A DNA stretch of 64,000 bases, taken from NCBI RefSeq assembly GCF_964656455.1, contig NC_135717.1, positions 145,776,308 through 145,840,307 on the forward strand, read 5' to 3'. A program made the translations under genes and the position numbers. Within the stretch, counting starts at the first letter, position 1. Each line of letters opens with the position of its first letter. Origin of the DNA: Halichoerus grypus (Eukaryota; Chordata; Mammalia; Carnivora; Phocidae). The notes below the pieces were generated by a model. That model was not told where the DNA came from. It did not search any database and saw only the letters and a program-made list of their open reading frames with translations. This document shows positions 48,165 to 60,426 of this stretch, in pieces.

Positions 48165-48440
48165 GCATCATACATAAACAGACATCAGAGTGATGCCATT
48201 GCTGGAAGGGAGCCATGAATCTAAGAATATAGGGGACTTACACAATCTGGAAAAGGAAAGGAATGGATTCTTTCCTGGAGCTTCCAGAAGGAACCAGACT
48301 GCTACACCTTGATTTCAATCCAGTGAGGCTGATTTTGGACTTCTGACCTTCAGAACTGTAAGATAGTGAATTTAAGGTGTTTGAAGCTGCCAAGTTTATG
48401 GTGATTTGTTACAGAAGCAATAGGAAACTAATATAATTAC
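48165..48440 (+). mobile_element. MLT1-type (MaLR) LTR 3' part, plus strand
   Basis: gagcttccagaaggaacca, ccttgatttcaatccagtga, ttctgaccttcagaactgta and caataggaaactaatata match the 3' half of an MLT1 LTR. Confidence 0.85.
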
Positions 48441-49045
48441 CAATACATGGTGGTCTACCTTTGCAGAGTAGTATATAAATATCTCCTGGGAAGTGAGCCA
48501 TAACGTTTAAAAATTAATTCAAGTCATTCTCAAATTCTCTCTTAAGGAGGCTTGTTGCTAACCATTCCTCTTCTTCCGATTCTTAGGAGAATCATTAGAA
48601 AGGGTAAACACAAGGTTACCTTTTTACAAAGAAACACAGAGAGTATAAGCCTCAAACACAATGCTTTACATATTCATGCTGCTGCTTCAAGGTCTTGAGT
48701 AACATGGAGCATTCTGGGTATTACTAGAGCTTAGAATTATCTTCATTAAGACTCTAGCAAATATCACTCTGTAACACTTTGTGACTGCCAGACAAAATAT
48801 TCTAAATTAGTTGAAACCTATAGACTTTAAACTTATGATGTAACACAGTTTAAACTTAGGTATTTGTACTGTATTTGAAATGTGGAAGTGTGATTAATGG
48901 GTTAATTCATGCCTGAGCAACCCAACGCCTGAATTCATGATCACCCTGAGGAGAACTAAACTTACAAATATATAGACACTTACGGATCTCATTCAGGGAT
49001 AACCTGAAGCAATAAAATATTTGTCCCCTTATTGGACCAAGAGAC
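48441..49045. other. Unique sequence
   Basis: Nothing recognised. Confidence 0.5.
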
Positions 49046-49094
49046 TCTTCTTTCTTTCTTTCTTTCTTTCTTGCTTGCTTGCTTGCTTTCTTTC

Positions 49095-49142
<48 letters not shown>

Positions 49143-49182
49143 TTTCTTTCCTTCCTTCTTTCTTTCTTTCTTTTTCTTTCCT

Positions 49183-49226
<44 letters not shown>

Positions 49227-49316
49227 TTTCTTTTTCTCTCTCTTTCTTTCCTTCTTTCTTTCTTTCTTTCTTCCTTCCTTCCTTTTTCTTCTTTCTTTCT
49301 TTCTTTCTTCCTTTCT

Positions 49317-49356
<40 letters not shown>

Positions 49357-49597
49357 TCCTTTCCTTTCCATTCTTCCTTCCTTCTTTCTTTTCCTTCCTT
49401 CCTTCCTTTCTTCTTTCTTTCTTTCCTTTCCTTTCCATCCTTCCTTCCTTCTTTCTCTTCCTTCCTTCCTTCCTTTCTTTTTCTTTCCATCCTTCCTTCC
49501 TTCTTTCTTTTCCTTCCTTCCTTCCTTCCTTCCTTCCTTCCTTCCTTCCTTCCTTCCCTCTCCTCTCTTCTTTTTTATTTTTTCTTTTCTTTTCTTT
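49046..49597. repeat. Homopyrimidine TTTC/TTCC tract, ~550 bp
   Basis: Almost purely C and T on the plus strand: CTTT units, a short GCTT block near 49072-49088, and TTCC-rich patches toward the right. Long Lys/Arg/Glu-rich or Phe/Leu/Ser-rich open frames across it (to 244 codons) are artefacts. Mirror-symmetric polypurine/polypyrimidine DNA can form triplexes. Confidence 0.98.
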
Positions 49598-50284
49598 GGT
49601 CCTTTTCACCTCCTTGTCCACTGGTAGCTTGGACTCAATTATTAGACACCATGACACTTAACTCCCTCCTTGGCTATGAATCTCTCTCCCACTGTTTTGT
49701 TTCCTACTTTGATCTGAAGATAAGAGGTAGCATTAAATATCAGAATTTTCTATAAAAGACTGAGAAAAAGCAATTTCCTTCTAGCTCCACCTCTTAAACA
49801 CGAAAAGATTCTTTTAATCACACATATTCAGAATCCAGAGATTTGTTTCCCAGGGTATAACTAGATAACCTTGGAAAATCAAATTATTGAAGTATAGTGA
49901 TCTGCCTTGATGGGTTGATTCTAGACTTTGGGCTCCAGAAAACTCATGTATGTACACTGAAGACAAATTACTTAACTGAATATTTGGTCCTGTATGTCGT
50001 ATTTATAAAGAGGAAAGCAAATTTTGTGAATTTCTATCAGTCTAGAGTGGGAAAAACCCTGGGAGAAGTTCTATTCCATAAGTAGAAATACCCTTCCCAC
50101 TGTTAGGAAATTCTGAGAGAAGTAGAAAATTTTTCAAATTTCCAAACTAGAAAAAATAAAGACCTGGAACTTTTTCATTTAAAACAAATAACCACAAAAA
50201 TGGGAATAGATAATAAAATTAGGATCCTTTTCCATTTACTGTTACTAATAATGACCATGGCTTTAATTTTTCTTATGTGTGTGC
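49598..50284. other. Unique sequence
   Basis: Nothing recognised. Confidence 0.5.
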
Positions 50285-50400
50285 ATATATATATATATAT
50301 AAAGTATATATATATAATGTGTATATATATACCATGTATATATATGTGTGTGTATGTATGAAATACATATTTTATATATATACATAATTATATATATAAC
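50285..50400. repeat. TA/TG-rich microsatellite
   Basis: Interrupted TA, TATG and GTGT units, with palindromic stretches. Confidence 0.9.
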
Positions 50401-51789
50401 AAATAGCTACACAACCTTATAAACTTAGATACTTAGATATAAACTGAAATAAAAATAATAATGATTTAAAGAAAAGTCGATGAAACAGCAGGAGAGAGAA
50501 GAGTAACCCCTTATTTTCACAAGATTTTTTGCCAGCCGAATTCTATGAAGAAGAAAGGGTCTCAGTGTGGCAATAATCATTAATGTATAAGGCAAAAACG
50601 AATAAAAAAGAGTTATAGAACCAAGTCATTTGAAAATAGACAGGATTTTAAAAAAGAATAGAATAAGGAGATAGATTGAGATTTAATACATTGACAAACA
50701 GAATTTAGACTATAACCCTGGGGATTAGATTGACTGTGAAGGAAGTAGAAGTTGTGCTTGGGTGAACAAGTTATAGCAACCAGATGGAAGCAACTGCAAG
50801 CGTTCTAAATTTGAAATAACAACTAGAGATGTTTCATTGTTCAATGGAAGTTGATAATAAGCTGTGCTTCAGTGGATCCTATCAGCCCAGACTGAAAACC
50901 ACATGTCTCTCAATATCAGTGTTGAAACCATATCTAAATCAGGAAGTATTTCTTCTTCAGTGACTGTGAACTCAGAGCTCCTGGGGAACTTCCTTTAATA
51001 ATCATTGTTCAGGAAGATGCTGATAATGGGGACTTGTCTGAGACTTTCGTGACACCAGTGCCATCCTTTGCATCACAATACTCGCTGGCAGGTATTTTAA
51101 AGAAAATAATACTTTGAATGCAAATTGGATCTAAATTGCATACAGACAGATTATGTATGAGGAATAACACTGAAATGCTACTCCATTAGCATAAATTTTG
51201 TTCATTCTTTTCCAGGTCATTTTTAACCAAATATAAAGATCTTCTTGGTAATGTAATTTAAGCCACCAGCCTTCTTTGTAGTTCTCCTTACTTTCCCAAA
51301 CACATTAATGCTGATATATTTTTCTTAATTATCTTGGTTACTGCAGAAATAGGGTTGTTTTGTCTCCGAGTCTTGAAGCTTTTTCCTAGCTTTAGTTCAC
51401 TATAAATCATCTTGAAGTTATGTAAATCCACTTTAGCCATATGCCCCTGGCTTCTGGTCACAGACGTGTTTTGAGTAGAGTACATTTTTTTGTTTGTTTG
51501 TTTGTTTTGTTCTGGGCTTATAGTGCTCTGTTTAATAACTGAATCGCTTTTCTGCTTTGGTACCTTCTTCATCCCCTTCTCTTTCCTGTGATTTGTGCCT
51601 CAACTTAATTACCTCTCTAAAATTTGATTTCCCATCTTCATCATGTGTTCTTCAACATACCCACAATTATCACGTAACCTTGGTGGACCCACCTCTTCAA
51701 CCCATACCTTCTAATTTTGAAAGTAACAAAGATGAATGTTTGAAAGGGGAAATCAGAATTTTTTTTTTTTCCTAGAGACAGATTATTTT
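50401..51789. other. Unique sequence
   Basis: Nothing coding recognised. A TTTG run sits near 51488-51507 and a T run near 51761-51770. Confidence 0.5.
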
Positions 51790-51803
51790 AAGTGTGCTTT
51801 CAG

Positions 51804-51969
51804 GGGCACCTGGATGGCTTGGTCAGTTAAGTGTCTGCCTTAGGCTTGGGTCATAGTCTCGGGGTCCTGGGATCAAGTCCCATGTCAGGCTCCTTGCTCA
51901 GTGGGGAGTCTGCTTCTCCCTCTCCCTCTGTGTACTCTTTCTCTCAAATAAATAAAATCTTACCCAAAA
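51804..51969 (+). mobile_element. Can-SINE, plus strand
   Basis: Perfect TSD aagtgtgctttcag at 51790-51803 and 51970-51983. Body somewhat shortened and diverged. Confidence 0.95.
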
Positions 51970-52050
51970 AAGTGTGCTTTCAGAAACCTCTTTTAATCAG
52001 AAACATGGCAAGAAAAGACACGCAAGGGATTCCTCACAGTAAGATTTAAT

Positions 52051-52242
52051 AATTTTTAAAAAGATTTTATTTATTTATTTGACAGAGACAGTGAGAGGGG
52101 GAACACAAGCAGGGGGAGTGGGAGAGGGAGAAGCAGACTTCCTGTGGAGCAGGGAGCCTGACGCGGAGCTTGATCCCAGGACCCTGGGATCATGACCTGA
52201 GCCGAAGGCAGACACTTAATGACTGAGCCTCCCAGGCGCCCC
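52051..52242 (-). mobile_element. Can-SINE, minus strand
   Basis: TSD begins aagatttaat (52041-52050 and 52243-52252). Tail left, head complement (gcctcccaggcgcccc) right. Confidence 0.93.
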
Positions 52243-52252
52243 AAGATTTAAT

Positions 52253-52914
52253 TTTTAAAAAGAAGAAAATTATGAGAGAACCTATGGAAGATGAAGCTGT
52301 CACTGTGGTGTGGGTACTGGACACTGGGCTGCATGTAGGTGAGTAAAGTTTGTACTAAGCTAGAGAAGACACTGAGAAGTAATTACTGAGAAGTAATCCT
52401 GTAATATCTTTGGTCTTGGGGCAAATTGGAGTTGTGACCAGTTGTAGCTGAAATTGTTGGGACATGTGGGATGTGTGTCTTAGTTAAATGAAAGACTTGA
52501 ATTTGCAAAGATAAGAGCAGGTACCCAAATTCAGTCTTAAGAAAAAAATTTTTTTTTTTCCTCTTCGGGAAAAAAATTTTTTTTTTTCCTCCTCGGGAAA
52601 AAAAAAGTTAGAGAAGTGAACTAAAAACAGATGCACAGAATGCAATGTCACTGAAGAAGAGAACTTTCCTACACTTAAAAAGGATGTTATGTATTATATT
52701 GAGCACATAATATGGAATCTGGAGAGTTCTAGCCAAATAACCAAAACCTCTGTTGTATCCAAACAATTATAAAAAGAGTCACCATATTGCATAATAAAAA
52801 AGCCTGACCATGCCTGATTTTTTTTTTTATCTTTAGCACAAATTACCACATTATTTTGAGAAGGAATTTGTGATTAGTAAGGACATATCTATATACTGAA
52901 ATTAATTACAAATG
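52253..52914. other. Unique, with two short tandem duplications
   Basis: A 14 bp tandem pair at 52371-52398 (unit actgagaagtaat plus one base) and the A/T block at 52541-52606. Nothing else recognised. Confidence 0.55.
52541..52606. repeat. 28 bp tandem repeat with A7T11 inverted core
   Basis: Two units at 52541-52568 and 52569-52596, each G, A7, T11 and a cctcytcgg end, differing at one base, followed by a partial third (g then A9). Confidence 0.92.
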
Positions 52915-53345
52915 TGTACCAGCCAGAATCCTAATAAGGAAACAGAATTTACTTCAGACTGTTGAAATAAAAAAGACTGAAAAAGGGCTATCTGAATCAG
53001 TGAGTTTTTGGTTAAGAGAATAAACAAAGAATGATGAGATACCCAGAGAATAGCAACAATGGGTAGGTGCTACCATCACCAGAGGCAACTAAAATAATGC
53101 AGGCACAGCCACTCGAAGAGAACCACAGTCAAGGAAGGACAGAGCTATTGTCGGAGATGTGATATCATGCAGGGAAGAAATGTCCCAAGTTTTATTTCTA
53201 CTGACCTCCAGTCTCCCGCTACTAGTTTCTCTTGGCCATTGCATGAAGCTGGTCAGCAGACAAGCCTAATGTACAATAGGTAGTCCTTAGAATTCAGCAT
53301 CATGGGGCACAGCATATCAGGGAAGGGTGAGTAGCCGGTCTGAGT
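52915..53345 (+). mobile_element. Possible ancient interspersed repeat
   Basis: Blocks such as ctaataaggaaacagaattt and catggggcacagcatatcag resemble an old dispersed mammalian repeat. Family not fixed. Confidence 0.3.
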
Positions 53346-53439
53346 AGAGGAAACACTTAGAACAATATGTAACTGATTTGACTTTGTAAATTTGTATGAT
53401 AGATTGAATTACAGGTCCTGATTTTATATTCTCCTGTAG

Positions 53440-53810
53440 TCATCTTATAAATCCACATTCAAGTTTACCTTCCCACTTTTTGACTTTGAGCTTGGCCATG
53501 AAATTTACTTTGGCTAACTTTAGCAGATGTGATGCAGACCGAGGCTTACACGTTCTTGCACAGTTTGGCTCTCTCTCTTGTATTTTTGCTGTTGCCAAGA
53601 GAGTACACTCCTGTAACCCTTCAACTTGGGTTCCTTTCACCTGCCCCCCGCCAAATGACACATGGAACAGAGACCCCTAACTATCTCACAGCCTTGCATG
53701 CTGAAGCAGCACTTTTCTAGTTGATGCATGCATCTGAAAATAAGTGATTGGTTTTGAGAGCCACTGAATTTTGCACAGGTTTGTTACACAGCAATCCTGA
53801 TAGAGCGTGC
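53440..53810 (+). mobile_element. Possible ancient LTR- or MER-type repeat
   Basis: tgagcttggccatgaaattt, tggctaactttagcagatgt and ttgagagccactgaattttg follow a dispersed repeat also suggested at 38630. Frames of 63-73 codons on both strands here are not gene-like. Confidence 0.45.
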
Positions 53811-54854
53811 ATGGTACTCATTGCATGCATTACCCTTTAAAAATTCTGAGTGTTAAAATAGCAATTCAGGTGAATTAAAACATAGAGCTACCTGAAGCTG
53901 AGAGAACCAAACTGCTACTGGGATCATTATCTAGTGCTATCTGGGTGTCCACTCTTAAGTACCAATTTTAGCTCAGTAGATGGGATATTGGGTATTATAA
54001 AATCAGTCTTGTCTTGTATGAATTGCTGAAGAAACACTTCTTATTCTTTTTTTTTACTTATATTCTTATTTTAGTAATATATACATATAAAAAGAATATT
54101 TAATATGCATGTAGGGCATATGTATAACAGTATTATAGATTTCTAGAATTCTCTTCCCAGTGCATGCACTAGAACATTTTCAGTATTTAGTATTTTTGTA
54201 TTCCTCCCCTATCTTATCCCCCGGCCTTCCTCTTCCTGATTAGTGAAAATAATACAAAACATAGTCTTTGGATGCTTTAAAACAATTTATGTGTCATCTC
54301 TATTGTTTCTTGGTACTCTATTTTATTTGTTTCTTTTGTTGTATAATATTCAGTTGTGATTATGCACCTTACTTTATTTGGTAAGTTTCTTGTCAGTGGA
54401 TATTCCCAAACTCTACTTTCCTTGTCACAGTGTTGTATGAATAGGGGTAGTCATCTGGTGAGAAGAAAGTATAATAACTTATTGGTTAGTGTCATCCTGA
54501 CACAACGTGCAGGATCATGGTAATCATTTCCAGGAAATGTGAATTATTCTAGTAAGAGTTCTTGAGCTCATATGGCATAGATATTGAGTACCATTCTCTC
54601 TCAGATTACAATGAGCCTAATAAAATTGCCATCAGAAGCAGCGAAAAATCTAGCCCTTTAGAGATTAGGTACATTTACCAAAGGAAATAAACTGGCATTT
54701 GTTGAACACTTACTAAAAATGTACCAGACATTAGACTTTCTCCTGCTATAGGTGTGATAAAGAACTCTTAATGGGTGCCGAATACATGTTAATATTTATA
54801 CAATTAAGAAAGTTATTTTCAGCTAGTACTCCAAGAAAAGAAAGTGATCCTTTT
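53811..54854. other. Mostly unique; possible old L1 remnant at 54.05-54.43 kb
   Basis: 54050-54430 faintly resembles the complement of an ancient L1 3' region (ttgtataatattcagttgt). The rest is unrecognised. Confidence 0.35.
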
Positions 54855-54870
54855 CACAAAGACACCTTTA

Positions 54871-55073
54871 TTTTATTTTTTTTTAAAGATTTTATTTATT
54901 TATTTGAGCAAGAGAATGAGAGAGAGAGAGAGCACATGAGAGGGGGGAGGATCAGAGGGAGAAGCAGACTCCCCGCCGAGTGGGGAGCCCGATGCAGGAC
55001 TCGATCCCGGGACTCCAGGATCATGACCTGAGCTGAAGGCAGTCGCTCAACCAACTGAGCCACCCAGGCGCCC
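54871..55073 (-). mobile_element. Can-SINE, minus strand, second subfamily
   Basis: Perfect TSD cacaaagacaccttta at 54855-54870 and 55074-55089. Body shows the complement of gatcctggagtcc and gagtcctgcatcgggctc variants. Confidence 0.97.
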
Positions 55074-55089
55074 CACAAAGACACCTTTA

Positions 55090-56003
55090 AAACACCCCTA
55101 GTCATTGCCACAGTGCCTAAAAAACACAATGGAAAGAAAAATATACTTTACAGAAACCTCAAGCTCAGTTTAAAAAGAGAGACTATGAGCCACCACAAAA
55201 TTTAGACATTTCTATTAACAAGCAACACTGCTTTTTGAAGATCATGATAGAGGAAGGAAAAACCTCTTATAGAAATCAACTAATCAAAATTCAGAAACAA
55301 AGACTTCATGAGATAATGCATAAAACTTTCTGTGATTAACAGTCCTGAAATAATAAACAGATCTTCTAACCATGGTAGTTGGGGGCAGGATAATGTGGGG
55401 CCCTCCAAAGAGAATCCTTTTATGTTCATTAATAAGACAAATGCAAAGTTCACCAAAATAATTATCAATAGTTTTCTATCTGATGGAAATGACACTGACA
55501 TCATAATCCCTCTATATATCCTTTATAGTCTGTCATATCTATATATCTATATATAGATATATATATATGTTTTAATTCCAAAAATCAAGTCCAGTCACTC
55601 AAAAAACACTTTAATCACCTTCATAGACCCCAAGACTTTTTAAAAAAGGCTCTAGATATTGAAATTTATAGGCAGTGCATGGACAGCGTGAGCACATCCT
55701 CATTATTAGAGTTGAAGTTCTGATGCGCAGTGTGAACTTACTTGGGTAAGCATACACTTCTTATACAGTACCTTGCAGCTTAGGTCTCTCCAATATGCTA
55801 CAAATAACATTGTCATATAGCTGGTCAGAAGCAGAAGCTACAGAGTTTCAAATCATTAGTTTAGTTCTCTTTCTTCCACATCTTGTTCCCTAAGCACCTA
55901 TCCTAATTGTTAATATCTACTAAAAAGAAAATGTTGAGACCCTTTGCTCCTAAAACTATATGTATATTTTACTTAGGTAGCTTGAATGGCCACATGCTAA
56001 TTC
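55090..56003. other. Unique sequence with a short TA palindrome
   Basis: A TATA/TCTA palindromic run lies near 55540-55569. No exon recognised. Confidence 0.5.
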
Positions 56004-56020
56004 AGATAAAGTCACTTCCA

Positions 56021-56235
56021 GGGGCGCCTGGGTGACTCAGTCAGTTAAGCATCTGACTTTTGATTTCGGCTTAGGTCTCAGGTTCGTGGGATCAAGCCCT
56101 GCATGGGGCTCCGTGCTCACTATGGAGTCTGCTTGAGATTTTCTCTCTCCCTCTGCCCCTTCCCCCACTTGCGTGAGCTTGTGTTCTCTTTCTCTCTCTC
56201 CCAATAAATCAATAAATAAAATCTTAAAAAAAAAA
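56021..56235 (+). mobile_element. Older-subfamily Can-SINE, plus strand
   Basis: Perfect 17 bp TSD agataaagtcacttcca at 56004-56020 and 56236-56252. The body (catctgacttttgatttc, gagtctgcttgagattttc) is the older type. Confidence 0.97.
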
Positions 56236-56252
56236 AGATAAAGTCACTTCCA

Positions 56253-57359
56253 AAGAGAAAGACTGTACTTTAACCCCAGTTAGCTATCTCTAAACTTTAT
56301 GCCACTCATCATAACATAGATGGAGTGAGATTATGAATGGATGGAAGCACATCCACAATCATTAAAGGAAAACCAACTCTTATACATGTGAGATACTGCT
56401 GTTAGACAATCTGTTCCATCTTTTCATCCATTACATTATATGATATTCTTTGCCAAGGACAATTAAAAGTTCTAAATATATAAGGGGCTATTATACCGAG
56501 GATGTATTAAGCTGCCAGCCATCTGGAGATGAGTTTAAATTTTAGCTGATGGGATTAGGGGTGCTCATAATCATTGCTTTTAATATTGATAAAATATTCC
56601 TGGACTATAGATTGGTAGACAAGAAATGTTTGACCATATACTGATGTGAGATTAGGAGCAATCTAATAGGTTTCTAGGGGAGACTTATGTCTTCTTTCCT
56701 GGAAATTGTTGATAGACGCCTTGCAGTCTGGTGTAGTGAAAAATCTGTCCTCCCCTCCATCAGAACAGATGATCTCATGTCTACAGGTCCATTCCAAGCC
56801 TATGCCAGAGAACTAACAAGACAATACAAAGAACAGAACAAATAAATTTTTCATATCCTTTTTGAAGCCTATTACCTGCAACAACAGATTAATCTGAGCA
56901 CCTGTTATATGAATAACACAAATCATCTCATAATTAACTAGAGGGTATATTACATGTAGTTAACCTCACAGCTATTATCCTTATCATTTAATCATAATTC
57001 AAACTAGATTAAAAGAGAAGAAAAACAGACCTGGTAGTAAAACTCTTATGATTGCAGCATTTTTCTGTGGGGTATTGTGGATGATAGTGATAATTTAACA
57101 AGATAAAATACTATATTCAGGGAATTCTGGGTACATGTGAGAGTGATTCCTATAATAAAGCTAATAATATATTTGATTTAATACAGGGGTCTGGATTTAG
57201 TCTATTTTGATATCACGTTTCACACACTATAGAAACCTTTAACAGCAACCCTTTTAAAGACATACTCCTACCCCCCAAGCTTCTTTGCTTTCCCACTGCT
57301 TCCACATCAACTCAGATCTTTCATTGTTTCCTTTTTTTTTTTTTTTTTGACCACTTTGG
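56253..57359. other. Unique sequence
   Basis: Nothing recognised; a poly(T) run ends near 57349. Confidence 0.5.
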
Positions 57360-57960
57360 TTCAATGGCCGTTTCATCCCCTTGAAAGCACATTATATCGT
57401 TTAGAAAAACAGGTCCCACGCTGCTTTCACTTCTGCAGAAATAGGCCGTATTGCACTCAGTCCATAAGCTCTTCAACATGACACAACGCTATGAAGTTAC
57501 CTTCACTCTCGCTGTTTCAAGCAAACCTTGGCAACCACAGATCAAGACTTTTAAAAGTTCACTTCCTGATTTGCAGCAATTCACTGAATGTTTTCCCAGC
57601 TTCAGACATGCTGTTGCAAAGGAACAGTGAAGCTTCTCATGTTTGAAAAGCAGCAGGGATTCAGTTATTTAGTGGAGAACATTCAAATTTGCAGCCCCAA
57701 GGTGGCAGTGCGGGGGTGTAACATTTCCCACAATCTGTTGTGAGGCCCGCAGGTGTAACACCCTGCTGCATGTCTGAACGAGCACATGCACAATTACTCC
57801 TTCTATCTGCTGCAGTGTTGAGGGTCTCTCTCCCCCCGGGTTCGACTTACGTGCTACAAATCATTTTCAGAAACACACTAATAATCTAACATTTCTGCTT
57901 TTTTTTTTTTTTTTTTTTAATTGTGGATTTCCTGATATCCCTGACCAGTAACAGGTAAGC
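57360..57960. promoter_or_regulatory. Candidate noncoding regulatory block
   Basis: About 500 bp of non-repetitive sequence with more CpG and GC than its surroundings. It contains a CTCF-like match near 57694-57709 and ends at a strong 5' splice-site match (aacaggtaagcc, 57949-57960). No frame is open. Either signal can occur by chance at this length. Confidence 0.3.
57694..57709 (+). promoter_or_regulatory. CTCF-like motif
   Basis: gccccaaggtggcagt matches the AGRKGGCRS half of the CTCF core exactly, with two mismatches in the preceding RCCASY part. Confidence 0.35.
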
Positions 57961-59200
57961 CAAGTATCATTCTCCTGCATTTGGAAGACTGTATCACATT
58001 AAACACAGACTAGAAATCAAATCTCAGCTTTCAAAAGAACACTGCAGATACAGTTTCTTGGGATTCACTACAATCTCATCTTTTCCCTCTCCTCTAAGCT
58101 TCTACAGAAGATACAAAGGCAACAGTAGTACGAATCAGAAGACCAGGAACAATAATAGCTTGGTCAGCTGCTTTCTGTGTTACCCTGTCTTGGCTTCCTA
58201 ACTTTCCAAAGCTTCTGTGTTCTTACCTGTCAAATAAGGGGGAGATTGCGTTAGTGTAAGAAATAAATGAGATTATGTCATCTATCAATCCAATGAGACT
58301 CAGCCAACACCTCTTGAAGACCAGTTTACTCTATGGATCAGATTAAGAGATAATAATAAATAAGACAATACTGATCCACAGTGAAAAACACTACATTAAT
58401 CATAAGACATTATACTTTTATGAGATGTCTCTCTTACAACCTAAGGTGGGAGTTCAGAACTAGCTAAGTAGTCAAGAAGCAGTATTGATAATAGGATCAT
58501 TTGTAATCACAGACAATAAACACGTAGTGATGTAGGCACTGAAGTATGAAATTTGGAGAAAATTGTCTTTTGTAGTAGAGATTCTGGAAGAAAATCAGAT
58601 GTGAAAAAAACGTTTTCTTGTTTCAGTTCTGAAAGATATAAAAAACAGTTTGTGTGAGTCAAATTATTGTTTCTAATGGCAGATAAGAGTTACAAAGTTA
58701 TATTGTTGCTTTATTTCCAAAGCTGTTGCATACATACAAAACTGCCTAAATTTATCAAATCAATGGACAGAAATATGTCTTCAATCCGTAACTGTATCAC
58801 AAGAGAATTTAATATAATGGAATTATATTATATTTCACAGTGGAGCTGTAGCTCATAAAAATCGAGGTAAAATTATTAAATAACAGTTGGGCCCAACCCT
58901 GTGCTAGGCTTTATAAAGAGGTGTTAAAGTAAGTTGAAGCACAAATTTTATTTTTAGGTAGCTTCAAATCCGCCTGAGAGAAATAAGCTTGACATCTATG
59001 AAGCAACTAAAGTACTATGTTGCACGTCAGAGTAGCACATAGACATCCCTGGATTACAAGCTCCAAAATACTTGCGCAATAAAAGAATGAACATTGTAAC
59101 ATAGAAATTTCAAAGAAGACTTCTCTGAAGGATAAATTCTATAAACAATTCACACACAGGTCTGATGTTTCAGTCTCCTTTGTGTCTCCCTAGTACTTAG
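57961..59200. other. Unique sequence; source of a local duplication
   Basis: No exon recognised. 58267-58338 recurs at 60651-60722. Confidence 0.5.
58267..58338 (+). repeat. Source copy of a 72 bp local duplication
   Basis: Matches 60651-60722 with one difference (58324 G, 60708 A). Flanks are ordinary unique sequence on both sides, so this is the parental copy. Confidence 0.93.
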
Positions 59201-59219
59201 AAAAGAATCAGATCCATAT

Positions 59220-59411
59220 TGGGGCCCCTGGGTGGCTCAGATGGTTAAGCATCTGCCTTCAGCTCAGGTCATGATTCCAAGGTCCTGGGATCGAGCCCCA
59301 CATCGGGCTCCCTGCTCAGTGGGAAGCCTGCTTCTCCCTCTCCCTCTGCCTGCCACTCCCCCTCCTTGTACACACTCTCTGTCAAAAATAAATAAAAACT
59401 TAAAAAAAAAA
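59220..59411 (+). mobile_element. Can-SINE, plus strand
   Basis: TSD aaaagaatcagatccatat (59201-59219) against aaaagaatcagattcatat (59412-59430), one mismatch. Confidence 0.96.
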
Positions 59412-59430
59412 AAAAGAATCAGATTCATAT

Positions 59431-59968
59431 GCATACTCATTTGCTATGAATCAGGTTAGGAAGATGCTAAAGCAAAGCAGTTGCAACCCGGATGAGAAGA
59501 AAGACACATCAACAAACAGTTGTGGCAAACCCGTGTCATCCTTTTAGAGTGGTAGCATGTAAGACTCATAGCGATGCAGGAAGGAGAGAACAAGCACTTC
59601 TCGCTTGCGTAGTCTCTCCAAGGAGATCTGGTGAGATACTGGGATTTCTTCTGGAATGCAAGGAGCAGAGCATTAAGAAAAAAAAAAAAGGCCCAGAAAT
59701 GTGAAATAGTAATTTTACATTTGGGAATATAAGAAACTCAGTATGGCTGGGATATTGAACAAATGGAGTATATTTCAGATAAGTTCAAGCGTTTCAGTGT
59801 TCAGCAAAGGTTTCAACTTAATAGGACATGTAAATACATCAAGCAAGTAAGAACACCTTTCGTGGAATAATATGGAGAAAGCATCTGAGTAGTCATGTTG
59901 GGGAGTAGGAGTAGGGTGAGGGAGTGAGGTAGGTAGCAGGAAAGACCAGGCACTACCATGGCCAAGAT
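59431..59968. other. Unique sequence
   Basis: Nothing recognised; a 70-codon frame at 59492 has no family feature. Confidence 0.5.
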
Positions 59969-60149
59969 CAGTGATTCTTAAACTCTAGTGTGTATCAGAA
60001 TCACCTAGTTTAAAATGATATTGTTGGGCTCTCACCCCCAGAGTTTCTGGCTCAGTAGGCTAGGGGTAGGTTCCTATCATCTGCATTTCTAAGAAGTTTC
60101 CAGAAGATGCTAATGCTGCTCCTCAGGAAGCACACACTGAGAACCATTG
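59969..60149 (+). mobile_element. MER5A-type DNA transposon, near full length
   Basis: Starts cagtgattcttaaactctag and ends ctgagaaccattg, the hAT-Charlie MER5A terminal inverted repeats, with gtgtatcagaatcacctag and cccccagagtttctggctca between. Non-autonomous, no coding capacity. Confidence 0.93.
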
Positions 60150-60426
60150 GTTTAGAAAAATGAAATTGTATAAGCAGTGTAGGATTTCTGATGAAAAGTT
60201 TTAAATCTTGAGATCAAGAGTGTGGACTGATCTTATCAACGTTAGTAAGTCATAATGCCCTCTTAAACTCCATAATTCTCAGATTTAAATGTGTAAATAT
60301 AAAGCAGGGATTAGTTTACCTTTCAGAAACAATTGTCAAAAATATAAAAGCCTACAACTTCAAATTTTAGGGTTGATGTGGAAAAAATGGAAACATTTAT
60401 ACACTGCTAGTAGAGGAGGAAGCGGG
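60150..60426. other. Unique sequence
   Basis: Nothing recognised. Confidence 0.5.

Noticed and set aside
49021..49755. Long open frames of 150-244 codons on both strands
   Set aside because: They are translations of the TTTC/TTCC repeat (Phe/Leu/Ser or Lys/Arg/Glu runs) with no domain.
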